From the NCBI RefSeq assembly GCF_013362995.1, contig NZ_JABWDV010000406.1:1-32550 (forward strand): a stretch of DNA of 32,550 bases, in the 5' to 3' direction. The notes beneath the pieces are model-generated. The model was not told where the DNA came from and did no database searches. It was given only the letters and a program-made list of their open reading frames with translations. The position numbers were made by a program, and so were the translations under genes. Within the stretch, counting starts at the first letter, position 1. Every line of letters starts with the position of its first letter. Positions 1-7,128 of this stretch are shown here, piece by piece. The DNA is from Streptomyces sp. TRM64462. GTDB lineage: Bacteria; Actinomycetota; Actinomycetes; Streptomycetales; Streptomycetaceae.

Positions 1-334
1 CCGCCGTCTCAACGCCAGCCTCTGTGGCACCGCCCGCCGACTCACCGCCTGCACCATCCACGCCCGTTCCCTCGCCCCCGTCGGCGGTGCCCGCGTCGGC
101 GCCGCCCGCGGGGTCCGGGGCCGTGCTGCCGTCCGCGCGCCGGGCACTGTCCTCCTCGCCGGGTGTGGCGTCGGCCGTACGGTCCCCGCGCTCGGCGGCG
201 GCCGTGCCGCTGGTCGGCCGGTCGGCGGCCTTCATGCCGGCGGCACCGGGCGCGTCGGTCGGGGCGGCCTGGAGGCCGGGGGACTCGGTGTCGGCCGGGG
301 AGCCGGGGTTCTCCCCCCGGGGAAGCGCGGTCAC
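1..334 (-). CDS. Unidentified low-complexity protein, 5' part only
   Basis: The gene runs off the left edge, so only about 111 N-terminal residues are visible. The start is GTG at 334-332, which overlaps the TGA of the aldo/keto reductase in a GTGA arrangement. A GGAG lies 6 nt before it, inside the end of the upstream gene, so translational coupling is likely. The visible part is almost entirely Ala, Gly, Pro, Asp, Glu and Thr (it begins MTALPRGENPGSPADTES), with no hydrophobic segment and no recognisable domain. It looks like an intrinsically disordered, acidic N-terminal extension; any folded domain must lie outside the window. The frame was chosen because it continues the operon with a proper ribosome site and because the opposite-strand frames are Arg/Pro-rich shadows. 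Function cannot be assigned from what is visible. Confidence 0.6.
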   Translation of the reverse strand, partial: MTALPRGENPGSPADTESPGLQAAPTDAPGAAGMKAADRPTSGTAAAERGDRTADATPGEEDSARRADGSTAPDPAGGADAGTADGGEGTGVDGAGGESAGGATEAGVETA

Positions 335-1320
335 AGCGTGCTCCAGTCCTGATCGGGGTAGCGGTGCACCGGGGCCGACACATCGTCGAGCGCCCGGCAG
401 ATCTCGTCAGGAAGACTAAGGCTCTCCACTGACAGAACGGCTCTGAGCTGCTGTGCCGTGCGCGCGCCGACCACCGGGGCCGTCACCCCCGGGCGGTCCC
501 TCACCCACGCCAGGGCGACCTGCGTCGGGGTGGCCGCCAGGCCGTCCGCGGCCGTCGCGACCGCCTCCACGACCCGCTGCGCCGACTCGTCCAGGTACGG
601 CTCCACGAACGGGGCCATGTGCTCCGACGCGCCCCGCGAGCCGGACGGCACGCCCTGCCGGTACTTGCCCGTCAGGACGCCCCGGCCCAGCGGCGACGAC
701 GGCAGCAGGCCGACGCCCAGGTCCCGCGCGGCCGGAAGCACCTCGCGCTCCACGCCCCGCTGGAGGAGCGAGTACTCCATCTGTGTGCCCGCCAGCCGGG
801 CCCGCGTCCCGGGCGCGGCGAGCTGCCACGTCGCGGCCTTCGCGAGCTGCCAGCCGCAGAAGTTGGACACGCCCACGTACCGCGCCCGCCCCGTGGTCAC
901 CGCGATGTCCAGCGCCTGGAGGGTCTCCTCCAGCGGCGTCCACGGGTCGAAGGCGTGGACCTGCCACAGGTCCACGTAGTCCGTGCCGAGCCGGGCCAGT
1001 GACGCGTCGAGCGCCGCCAGCAGATGCCCCCGGGAGGCGTCGAAGCGGCGGTCCGGGTCCGGGTCGGGCACGCTGCCCGCCTTCGTCGAGATGACCAGCT
1101 CGCGCCGCGGCAGCAGCCGCTCCACGAGCTGTCCGAGCAGATACTCGGCCTCCCCGCCGCCGTACACGTCCGCCGTGTCGATGAGTGTCCCGCCGGCCTC
1201 CCAGAACACCTTCAACTGCTCCGCGGCGTCATGCTCGTCCGTGTCGCGCCCCCACGAGAGGGTGCCCAGGCCGATCCGGGACACGCGCAGGCCGGTACGG
1301 CCGAGATGCCTCTGCTCCAT
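331..1320 (-). CDS. Aldo/keto reductase family oxidoreductase
   Basis: A 329-residue NADPH-dependent aldo/keto reductase of the Tas/YajO type, expected to reduce an aldehyde or ketone in the cytoplasm. The start MEQRHLGRTGLRVSRIGLGT is the classic N-terminus of the family. The catalytic tetrad is visible: Asp of DTADVYGGGEAEY with its Tyr, Lys of STKAG, and His of LWQVHAFDP. SNFCGWQL and the C-terminal VVGARTAQQLRA follow the NADPH-binding pattern. The ATG at 1320 is preferred over an upstream TTG at 1341, because a TAATCT -10 box lies at 1333-1328, 7 nt before the ATG, which is the spacing of a leaderless Streptomyces transcript. The gene overlaps the next gene by 4 nt. The substrate is unknown. 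Confidence 0.9.
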   Translation of the reverse strand: MEQRHLGRTGLRVSRIGLGTLSWGRDTDEHDAAEQLKVFWEAGGTLIDTADVYGGGEAEYLLGQLVERLLPRRELVISTKAGSVPDPDPDRRFDASRGHLLAALDASLARLGTDYVDLWQVHAFDPWTPLEETLQALDIAVTTGRARYVGVSNFCGWQLAKAATWQLAAPGTRARLAGTQMEYSLLQRGVEREVLPAARDLGVGLLPSSPLGRGVLTGKYRQGVPSGSRGASEHMAPFVEPYLDESAQRVVEAVATAADGLAATPTQVALAWVRDRPGVTAPVVGARTAQQLRAVLSVESLSLPDEICRALDDVSAPVHRYPDQDWSTL

Positions 1321-1327
1321 GGCCGCG

Positions 1328-1333
1328 AGATTA
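1328..1333 (-). promoter_or_regulatory. -10 box TAATCT for a leaderless aldo/keto reductase transcript
   Basis: TAATCT on the minus strand ends 7 nt before the ATG at 1320, so transcription should begin at or next to the start codon. There is no Shine-Dalgarno sequence. No convincing -35 box was found. Confidence 0.5.
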
Positions 1334-1388
1334 CTGGCCAAGGGGCCACGCGGAGAGACCCTGTGGACAACCCCCCGGTACGCCGCGC

Positions 1389-1436
1389 GTACAACGGCCC
1401 GTACAGCGGCCCGTACAGCCCCTCGTACGCGGCCCT
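1389..1436. repeat. Four-copy 12-bp tandem repeat with GTAC at each unit
   Basis: GTAC occurs at 1389, 1401, 1413 and 1425, an exact 12-bp period with units close to GTACAGCGGCCC. It lies between the divergent aldo/keto reductase and monooxygenase genes, upstream of the latter's -10 box. Function unknown; it could be a multi-copy protein-binding site or simple slippage. Confidence 0.6.
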
Positions 1437-1487
1437 GCGGCCACCCCAGGTCCGGCGGGCCCCCTGCCGGAACCCGCGCACGCGCGC

Positions 1488-1522
1488 TAGAGTCCGCCCC
1501 CAGAGACGTTACTGATCAGTAA
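1488..1522 (+). promoter_or_regulatory. Promoter -10 and perfect 14-bp palindrome before the F420 monooxygenase gene
   Basis: A TAGAGT -10 box lies at 1488-1493. The perfect palindrome TTACTGATCAGTAA lies at 1509-1522, about 10-20 nt downstream of the expected transcription start and 25 nt before the ATG. Its position and AT-richness against a GC background suggest a repressor operator of TetR or MarR type. No regulator gene lies nearby, so the partner is unknown. Confidence 0.55.
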
Positions 1523-1547
1523 ACGGACGCGTTAGGGGAGAGCGGCT

Positions 1548-2600
1548 ATGCGGCTCGGCATCAACCTCGGTTACTGGGGCGCGGGCATGGACGGCGACAA
1601 CCTCGCCGTCGCCCAGGAGGCGGACCGCCTCGGCTACGACGTGTGCTGGGCCGCCGAGGCGTACGGCTCCGACGCCCCCACCGTGCTGTCCTGGGTCGCA
1701 GCCCAGACCGAGAACATCGACGTCGGTTCCGCGATCATGCAGATCCCGGCCCGCCAGCCGGCCATGACCGCCATGACCGCCGCCACCCTCGACTCGCTCT
1801 CCGGCGGCCGTTTCCGCCTCGGCCTCGGCGTCTCCGGACCCCAGGTCTCCGAGGGCTGGTACGGCGTCACCTTCGACAAGCCGCTCGCCCGCACGCGTGA
1901 GTACGTCGAGATCGTCCGCAAGGCCATGTCCCGGGAGCGCCTCACCTACGACGGCGAGCACTGGACCCTGCCCCTCCCCGGCGGCCCGGGCAAGCCCATC
2001 AAGCTGACCGTCCACCCGCAGCGCGAGCACATCCCGCTCTACATCGCCGCCATCGGCCCCAGGAACCTCGAACAGACCGGGGAGATCGCGGACGGCGCCC
2101 TGCTGATCTTCCCGTCCGCCGCCCACCTCGAAGAGACCGCGCTCCGGCACATCCGCGCCGGCCGCGAGAAGGCCGGGCTCACCATGGACGGCTTCGACGT
2201 GTGCCCGACCGTCCCGCTCGCCCTCGGCGACGACCTCACCGCGCTGGCCGACACGTTCCGCCCGTACACCGCCCTCTACGTCGGGGGCATGGGCAGCAGG
2301 AAGCAGAACTTCTACAACCGGCTCGCCCAGCGCATGGGCTACGAGAAGGCCGCCGCCGAGATCCAGGACAAATACCTGTCCGGCGACAAGAACGGCGCCG
2401 CAGCCGCCGTACCGCACCAGCTCATCGACGACACCACGCTCCTCGGCTCCGTCGAGCGGATCGCCGACCGGATGCAGGCGTACGCAGCCGCCGGCGTCAC
2501 CACCCTCACCCTCGCCCCGGCCGGCTTCACGCTCGACGAGCGGATCGCCGCCCTCCGCGCGGGCACCCAGGCCCTGGAGCGGGCCGGCCTCGTCGACTGA
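1548..2600 (+). CDS. LLM-class F420-dependent oxidoreductase
   Basis: A 350-residue luciferase-like monooxygenase fold protein of the kind that uses coenzyme F420 in actinomycetes. The N-terminus MRLGINLGYWGAG, the AEAYGSDA strand, the GSAIMQIPARQPAMTAM segment and the SGGRFRLGLGVSGPQVSEGW block are family signatures; this last segment forms part of the cofactor pocket. C-terminal ADGALLIFPS and the closing helices complete the TIM barrel at normal length. The ATG is preceded by GGGGAG at 1534-1539. The gene appears monocistronic: it has its own promoter and operator in front and a strong hairpin terminator behind. The natural substrate cannot be deduced from sequence, and F420 rather than FMN use is inferred from subfamily resemblance. 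Confidence 0.9.
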   Translation: MRLGINLGYWGAGMDGDNLAVAQEADRLGYDVCWAAEAYGSDAPTVLSWVAAQTENIDVGSAIMQIPARQPAMTAMTAATLDSLSGGRFRLGLGVSGPQVSEGWYGVTFDKPLARTREYVEIVRKAMSRERLTYDGEHWTLPLPGGPGKPIKLTVHPQREHIPLYIAAIGPRNLEQTGEIADGALLIFPSAAHLEETALRHIRAGREKAGLTMDGFDVCPTVPLALGDDLTALADTFRPYTALYVGGMGSRKQNFYNRLAQRMGYEKAAAEIQDKYLSGDKNGAAAAVPHQLIDDTTLLGSVERIADRMQAYAAAGVTTLTLAPAGFTLDERIAALRAGTQALERAGLVD

Positions 2601-2654
2601 CCCTCCTGAATCCCTCCGCAGCCCCCGACCGCTCCGGGCCGCCGGGCAAGCCTG

Positions 2655-2694
2655 CGGCCGTGGTGGGGGCTCGGGGTCATCCCCGCCACGGCCG
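2655..2694 (+). terminator. Hairpin terminator after the F420 monooxygenase gene
   Basis: Arms at 2655-2668 and 2681-2694 pair over 14 bp with one G-U wobble around a 12-nt loop, 54 nt after the stop codon. There is no U-run, as is usual in Streptomyces. Confidence 0.7.
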
Positions 2695-2853
2695 TCACGC
2701 AGCACAACGCCCCACCCGTCCGGTCGGTTACGCCCCGGCGGGCGGAGCGCGCGCGTACCTCCGTTCCCCTCCTCACACCCACGCGCACCCGGCGCGCTCC
2801 TCCGTTCGGCGGAGCGACACCCGTGATCTGTTGCCAGCGCTCCCGTACGGCAC

Positions 2854-2895
2854 TTGACTCGTGCCGACACGTGTGGACCGACACGTGTTCACGTG
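2854..2895 (+). promoter_or_regulatory. TTGACT and triple CACGTG cluster before the ferritin-like gene
   Basis: The 307-nt gap 2601-2907 contains the terminator above and this cluster. TTGACT lies at 2854-2859. CCGACACGTGT is directly repeated at 2864-2874 and 2878-2888, 14 nt apart, and a third CACGTG lies at 2890-2895 just before the ribosome site. Each repeat holds the 8-bp palindrome ACACGTGT. It is likely a multi-site regulator-binding region at the transcript start. No clear -10 is visible. No small gene was recognised in the rest of the gap. Confidence 0.5.
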
Positions 2896-2907
2896 GAGGT
2901 GACAGTG

Positions 2908-3693
2908 ATGCTTTCGGCCCGCAGCCTGTTCGAGGAGATCGTCGCCAACGACGACTCGTACCAGCTGTTCTGTTCCATCGCCGCCAGCGGCGAAGCCCAG
3001 GGCGGCTGGGAGAACGGGCGGATCGCCGCACTCGTCCCCCCGTCGATGCGCGACCTCGCGCCCAAGATCACCCGGCACGGCGCCGACGAGGACAAGCACG
3101 GCCGCATCTTCAACGGCCTGCTGAAGAAGCGCGGCCTCGAACCCGTCCCCGTACCGCCCGAGACCGACTACACCATGCTCCTGGAGCGGCGCGGCATCGG
3201 CCTCGCCCACGACAAGCTCCGCCGCGACGAGCCCCTCACCGAGCACGACGTCCTCGTCTACCTGTCCCACAGCCGGGTCACCGAGCAGCGCGCCGCCGAC
3301 CAGATGGTCATGCTCATCAAGCACTTCGGCGACCACCCCGAGGTCGGCAAGGCCATCCGGCAGATCGGCCGCGACGAGGACAACCACCTCGCGTACTGCC
3401 ACGAGGAACTGCTCCGCCTCGCCCGCGACGGACACGGCCGCACCATCCAGCGCACCCTCCGCGAGTGCGCCCTCGCCGAGATCGCCATCTACCGCGACGT
3501 CAGCCACGCCGTCATGGCCCACATGGGCCGCATCCTCGGCTGGCCCCGCGCCAAGTCCGCCGCCCTCGCCGCCGGCATCCACGCCGTGTACGCGTACGAG
3601 CGGGCCGGCGGCTGGCGGCGCATGGTCAGCCTGACGATGCCCGAGCGCCGCGACGCCCTCGGCGGGCCCGCCGAGACCGCGCCCGCGTTCTGA
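2908..3693 (+). CDS. Ferritin-like diiron-domain protein
   Basis: A 261-residue all-helical protein. Two ExxH metal motifs are visible, EDKH at residues 61-64 and EDNH at 157-160. With Glu126 in VTEQRAADQM and other helix acids, these give the four-helix diiron pattern of the ferritin-like superfamily. Role: probably an oxidase, hydroxylase or iron-handling protein in the cytoplasm; no signal peptide is seen. The start at 2908 was chosen because GGAGGT (2895-2900) sits 7 nt before it, and upstream in-frame starts lie inside the operator cluster. It converges on corA with only 11 nt between the stop codons and no clear terminator. Its chemistry is unknown; a plain storage ferritin is unlikely given the extra C-terminal helices. 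Confidence 0.8.
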   Translation: MLSARSLFEEIVANDDSYQLFCSIAASGEAQGGWENGRIAALVPPSMRDLAPKITRHGADEDKHGRIFNGLLKKRGLEPVPVPPETDYTMLLERRGIGLAHDKLRRDEPLTEHDVLVYLSHSRVTEQRAADQMVMLIKHFGDHPEVGKAIRQIGRDEDNHLAYCHEELLRLARDGHGRTIQRTLRECALAEIAIYRDVSHAVMAHMGRILGWPRAKSAALAAGIHAVYAYERAGGWRRMVSLTMPERRDALGGPAETAPAF

Positions 3694-3704
3694 CCACCCG
3701 GGGC

Positions 3705-4697
3705 CTACAGCCAGCCGCGGCGCTTGAACAGCCGGTACAGCCCCACCACCGCGACACCCATCAGCAGCATCAACACCGGGTACGACCACACCCAGTGCAG
3801 CTCCGGCATGTGCGTGAAGTTCATCCCGTACACGCCCGCGACCATCGTCGGCACCGCGGCCATCGCCGCCCACGCCGAGATCTTCCGCATGTCGTCGTTC
3901 TGCCGCACCCCCATCTGCGCGAGATGCGCCGACAGAATGTCCGAAAGCAGCCGGTCCAGCCCCTCCACCTGCTCCGTCGCCCGCGTCAGATGGTCGCTGA
4001 CGTCCCGGAAGAACGGCTGCGACTCCTCGCTCACGAACGGCACCCCCGCCCCCGCCAGCCGCGCCATCGGCGCCCCCAGCGGACCCGTCGCCCGACGGAA
4101 CTCCAGCACCTGCCGCTTGAACGTGTAGATCCGCGACGCCGTGTTCTTCGTGTTCCCCGGGCCCCCGCCCCTCGGCTGGAACACCTGCTCCTCCAGCTCC
4201 TCCAGGTCCCCCTGGAGCTCCGCCGCCACCTCGATGTAGTGGTCGACGACCGCGTCGCTTATCGCGTACAGCACCGACGTCGGGCCGTGCCGCAGCACCT
4301 CGGGCTCCGCCTCCAGACGCCGCCGCACCTCCGACAGCGGCGCGCCCTCGCCGTGCCGCACCGTCACGACGAACGAATCGCCCATGAAGACCATCAGCTC
4401 GCCCGTCGACACCGTGTCCGCCTCCGGCTCGTACACCACCGGCTTCAGCACCAGGAACAGCGAGTCCTCGTACACCTCCAGCTTGGGCCGCTGGTGCGCC
4501 TTCAGCGCGTCCTCCACGGCCAGCGGGTGCAGCCCGAACTCCTCCGACACCCGGTCGAACTCCTGCGCCGTCGGCTCGTGCAACCCGATCCAGAGGAAGG
4601 CGTCCACCGCGTCCCTGGCCTCCTCCAGAGCGGCGACGACATCGGCCGGCCCCGCTCTGCGGCGCCCGTTCCGGTAAATGGCACAGTCCACGATCAC
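3705..4697 (-). CDS. corA: CorA-family magnesium/cobalt channel
   Basis: A protein of about 330 residues that forms a pentameric membrane channel for Mg2+ (and Co2+). The cytoplasmic funnel domain is residues 1 to about 270, including LHPLAVEDALKAHQRPKLE and the long stalk helix. Two C-terminal transmembrane segments follow, the first ending in the YGMN signature that forms the ion entrance and the second beginning at WVWSYPVLMLLM. A positively charged tail, FKRRGWL, closes it. Start choice: GTG at 4697 gives the usual MIVDCAIYRNG beginning, with a GAGAAT -10-like box 7 nt upstream consistent with leaderless translation. A GTG at 4748 in the same frame would add 17 residues. It is divergent from the histidine phosphatase gene. 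Confidence 0.92.
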   Translation of the reverse strand: MIVDCAIYRNGRRRAGPADVVAALEEARDAVDAFLWIGLHEPTAQEFDRVSEEFGLHPLAVEDALKAHQRPKLEVYEDSLFLVLKPVVYEPEADTVSTGELMVFMGDSFVVTVRHGEGAPLSEVRRRLEAEPEVLRHGPTSVLYAISDAVVDHYIEVAAELQGDLEELEEQVFQPRGGGPGNTKNTASRIYTFKRQVLEFRRATGPLGAPMARLAGAGVPFVSEESQPFFRDVSDHLTRATEQVEGLDRLLSDILSAHLAQMGVRQNDDMRKISAWAAMAAVPTMVAGVYGMNFTHMPELHWVWSYPVLMLLMGVAVVGLYRLFKRRGWL

Positions 4698-4752
4698 GGC
4701 GCGTATTCTCCCCCGCGGGTCCCCGTCCCGCACGCGGACGGCCGACACCGCC

Positions 4753-4758
4753 TAGGCT
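4753..4758 (+). promoter_or_regulatory. -10 box TAGGCT, leaderless histidine phosphatase gene
   Basis: TAGGCT ends 7 nt before the ATG at 4766, with no Shine-Dalgarno sequence between them, so the mRNA should start at the initiation codon. Confidence 0.6.
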
Positions 4759-4765
4759 GGCGGGC

Positions 4766-5455
4766 ATGGCGACGTTGATCCTCGTACGGCACGGACGCTC
4801 CACGGCCAACACCTCCGGCCTGCTCGCCGGCCGGACACCCGGAGTGTCCCTGGACGAACACGGCACGGCCCAGGCCTCCGCGCTGCCCGCACGGCTGGCC
4901 GGTGTCCCGCTCGCCGCGGCCGTCACCAGCCCCCTCCAACGCTGCCACGAGACCCTCGCGCCGCTCCTCGCCGCCCGCCCCGGACTGACCCTGCACACCG
5001 ACGAGCGGATCAACGAGTGCGACTACGGCGACTGGTCCGGGCGCAAGCTCGCCGAACTCGCCGACGAACCCCTCATGGCCGTCGTCCAGCAGCACCCCTC
5101 CGCCGCCGTCTTCCCCGGCGGCGAGTCCATGCGCGGCATGCAGGCACGCGCCGTCGAGGCCGTACGGGACTGGAACGCCCGGATCGAGGCCGAGCACGGC
5201 GAGGACGCCGTCTACCTCATGTGCTCGCACGGCGACATCATCAAGTCGATCGTCGCCGACGCGCTCGGCCTGCACCTGGACCAGTTCCAGCGCGTCCACG
5301 TCGACCCCTGCTCGGTCACCGCCGTCCGCTACACCCGGCTGCGGCCCTTCCTGCTGCGCCTCGGCGACACCGGCGACCTCGCGACCCTGACCCCCCGCGA
5401 CGGGGCCGGCGGCAACGGAGTCGCGGACGTGGGGGGCGGCGCGGGCGCAGCGTGA
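4766..5455 (+). CDS. Histidine phosphatase, MSMEG_4193 family (phosphomutase-like)
   Basis: A 229-residue protein of the phosphoglycerate mutase/histidine phosphatase superfamily. The phosphoacceptor His is in LILVRHGRSTAN (RHG at residues 8-10). The second arginine and glutamate are in TSPLQRCHET and INECDYGDWSG, and the second catalytic histidine is in LMCSHGDIIKSI. The C-terminal tail is Gly/Asp-rich and probably disordered. It starts a run, conserved in actinobacteria, of phosphatase, DUF3090 protein, SCO1664-family protein and mshC. The substrate is unknown; a small-molecule phosphatase is more likely than a glycolytic mutase because it lacks the longer mutase insertions. Confidence 0.88.
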   Translation: MATLILVRHGRSTANTSGLLAGRTPGVSLDEHGTAQASALPARLAGVPLAAAVTSPLQRCHETLAPLLAARPGLTLHTDERINECDYGDWSGRKLAELADEPLMAVVQQHPSAAVFPGGESMRGMQARAVEAVRDWNARIEAEHGEDAVYLMCSHGDIIKSIVADALGLHLDQFQRVHVDPCSVTAVRYTRLRPFLLRLGDTGDLATLTPRDGAGGNGVADVGGGAGAA

Positions 5456-5468
5456 TCGCCCCGCACAG

Positions 5469-5474
5469 TAGGGT
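5469..5474 (+). promoter_or_regulatory. Probable -10 box TAGGGT for the DUF3090 operon
   Basis: TAGGGT lies just after the phosphatase stop codon, which would give a leader of roughly 95-100 nt before the GTG at 5579. No -35 was recognised. The leader contains several GCGACGC-type short repeats. Confidence 0.4.
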
Positions 5475-5578
5475 GGATTGAGCCGCTGCCGCGCCGCACG
5501 CGACGTCCGCGACGCTCGCGACACCCGTGGCGCCCGCGACGCCGCCCGACCCACCGATCAGAGCCAAGGAGAGGGAAC

Positions 5579-6169
5579 GTGTCCCGTCAGGTGTTCCTCT
5601 ATGACCCGCCGGAGCGCTTCGTGGCCGGTACGGTCGGGCTGCCTGGCCGCCGTACGTTCTTCCTGCAGGCATCCGCCGGCGGCCGCACCACCAGCGTCGC
5701 CCTGGAGAAGACCCAGGTGGCCGCGCTCGCCGAGCGCATGGACGAGCTGCTCGACGAGGTCGTACGGCGCACCGGCGGCAACGCCCCGGTGCCCGCCGTC
5801 GCCCCCGCCGACATCAGCGACACGGCCCCCCTCGAAACGCCGGTGGAGGAGGAGTTCCGGGTCGGCACCATGGCGCTGGCCTGGGACGGCGAGGAACAGC
5901 GCCTGATCGTCGAGGCGCAGGCCCTCGTCGAGCTCGACGTGGACTCCGAGGAGGACCTCGCCGAGGCCGAGGAGCGGCTGCTGCAGGACGAGGAGAACGG
6001 CCCCCCGATGCTGCGCGTCCGGCTCACCGGCGCCCAGGCCAGGGCCTTCGCCAAGCGGGCCCTGGACGTGGTCAACGCCGGCCGGCCGCCGTGCCCGCTG
6101 TGCAGCCTGCCCCTCGACCCGGAAGGACACGTATGTCCGCGCCAGAACGGATACCGCCGCGGAGCCTGA
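5579..6169 (+). CDS. DUF3090 family protein
   Basis: A 196-residue conserved actinobacterial protein of unknown function. The N-terminus MSRQVFLYDPPERFVAGTVG and the GRRTFFLQASAGGRTTSVALEK block identify the family. A conserved acidic C-terminal half ends in CPLCSLPLDPEGHVCPRQNG, a CxxC...C arrangement that looks like a small zinc ribbon. AAGGAGAG at 5566-5573 supports the GTG start. The 3' end overlaps the next gene by 37 nt, so the two are almost certainly co-translated. The strict pairing with a kinase-like protein suggests that the two products work in one process, which is not known. Confidence 0.9.
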   Translation: MSRQVFLYDPPERFVAGTVGLPGRRTFFLQASAGGRTTSVALEKTQVAALAERMDELLDEVVRRTGGNAPVPAVAPADISDTAPLETPVEEEFRVGTMALAWDGEEQRLIVEAQALVELDVDSEEDLAEAEERLLQDEENGPPMLRVRLTGAQARAFAKRALDVVNAGRPPCPLCSLPLDPEGHVCPRQNGYRRGA

Positions 6170-7017
6170 CGGCCACGACCGAGCCGACGGCCGTGTCCGC
6201 CGCCCCTGCCGCCTCCGCCGCCTCCGCCGACGGTGTCCTCGCGCTGCTCACAGAAGGTGAGCTGACCGTACGCGGCCGGATCCGCGAGGCGTCCAACGGC
6301 GTGCTGTTCTGCACGGTCGCGTACGAGGGGAGGCGCGCCGACTGCGTGTACAAGCCGGTCGCCGGTGAGCGGCCCCTGTGGGACTTCCCCGACGGCACGC
6401 TCGCCGAGCGCGAGGTCGCCGCGTACGCCGTGTCCGAGGCCACCGGCTGGGGACTCGTCCCGCCGACGGTGCTCCGGGACGGCCCGTACGGACCCGGCAT
6501 GGTCCAGCAGTGGATCGAACCCGACCCGTACGCGCCCGAGCTCCTCGCCCTGGTCGACGAGGACGAGCCCGGAGACGGCTGGAAAGCGGTGGGCCGCGCC
6601 CAGGTCGACGAGCACCGTACGGCACTGCTGGTCCACGCCGACGACGTACGCCTCCGCCGCCTCGCCGTACTCGACGCGGTGATCAACAACGGCGACCGCA
6701 AGGGCGGGCACCTGCTCCCGGCGCCCGGCGGCCGCCTCCACGCGATCGACCACGGCGTCACCTTCCACGTGGACGACAAGCTGCGCACCCTCCTGTGGGG
6801 CTGGGCCGGCGAGCCGCTCCCCGCCGAGGCCGAGGCGGTCCTGACCGCCCTGGACGGCTCCCTGGCCCCGGGCGCCCCCCTCGCGGCCCGCCTCACGGAC
6901 CTCATCACCGCCCCGGAGCTGGACGCGCTCCGCGCCCGGGTCCGGCACCTCCGCACCACCGCCCGCCACCCGCACCCGCCCACGGACTGGCCGGCCATCC
7001 CCTGGCCCCCGATCTGA
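6133..7017 (+). CDS. SCO1664-family protein, PI3/4-kinase-like fold
   Basis: A 294-residue member of the actinobacterial SCO1664 family, which resembles the phosphatidylinositol 3/4-kinase ATP-binding core. Visible landmarks are the nucleotide-binding Lys in ADCVYKPVAGERPLWDF, the acidic stretch EREVAAYAVSEATGW, the catalytic-loop-like AVINNGDRKGGHLL (N, D and K in kinase order) and the metal-binding-like AIDHGVTFH. These suggest an ATP-dependent phosphotransferase or adenylyltransferase, but the substrate is unknown. The start ATG at 6133 has GGAAGGAC at 6121-6128. The first 30 residues are low complexity. It lies within the preceding gene's end and 111 nt before mshC. Confidence 0.88.
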   Translation: MSAPERIPPRSLTATTEPTAVSAAPAASAASADGVLALLTEGELTVRGRIREASNGVLFCTVAYEGRRADCVYKPVAGERPLWDFPDGTLAEREVAAYAVSEATGWGLVPPTVLRDGPYGPGMVQQWIEPDPYAPELLALVDEDEPGDGWKAVGRAQVDEHRTALLVHADDVRLRRLAVLDAVINNGDRKGGHLLPAPGGRLHAIDHGVTFHVDDKLRTLLWGWAGEPLPAEAEAVLTALDGSLAPGAPLAARLTDLITAPELDALRARVRHLRTTARHPHPPTDWPAIPWPPI

Positions 7018-7116
7018 CCGGCCCGCACAGGGCCCAGCACACCCGGCTGCCGCGCGCAAGAGTGCCGTACCGGTCATGATTCCGCAGCCGGTTCGTATCC
7101 GGAACGCGCGTCCGGT

Positions 7117-7122
7117 TACGCT
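7117..7122 (+). promoter_or_regulatory. -10 box TACGCT, leaderless mshC
   Basis: TACGCT ends 6 nt before the mshC ATG and no ribosome site is present, so mshC is probably transcribed separately from the two genes before it and translated leaderless. Confidence 0.6.
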
Positions 7123-7128
7123 CGAAGC

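Noticed and set aside
1389..1436. CRISPR array
   Set aside because: The 12-bp units are contiguous without unique spacers, and no cas genes are present; the Cas4-like nuclease at 28284 is a stand-alone RecB-family gene.
2773..5013. Long minus-strand frame across the ferritin-like and CorA region
   Set aside because: It crosses two well supported genes and has no recognisable domain; low-complexity shadow.
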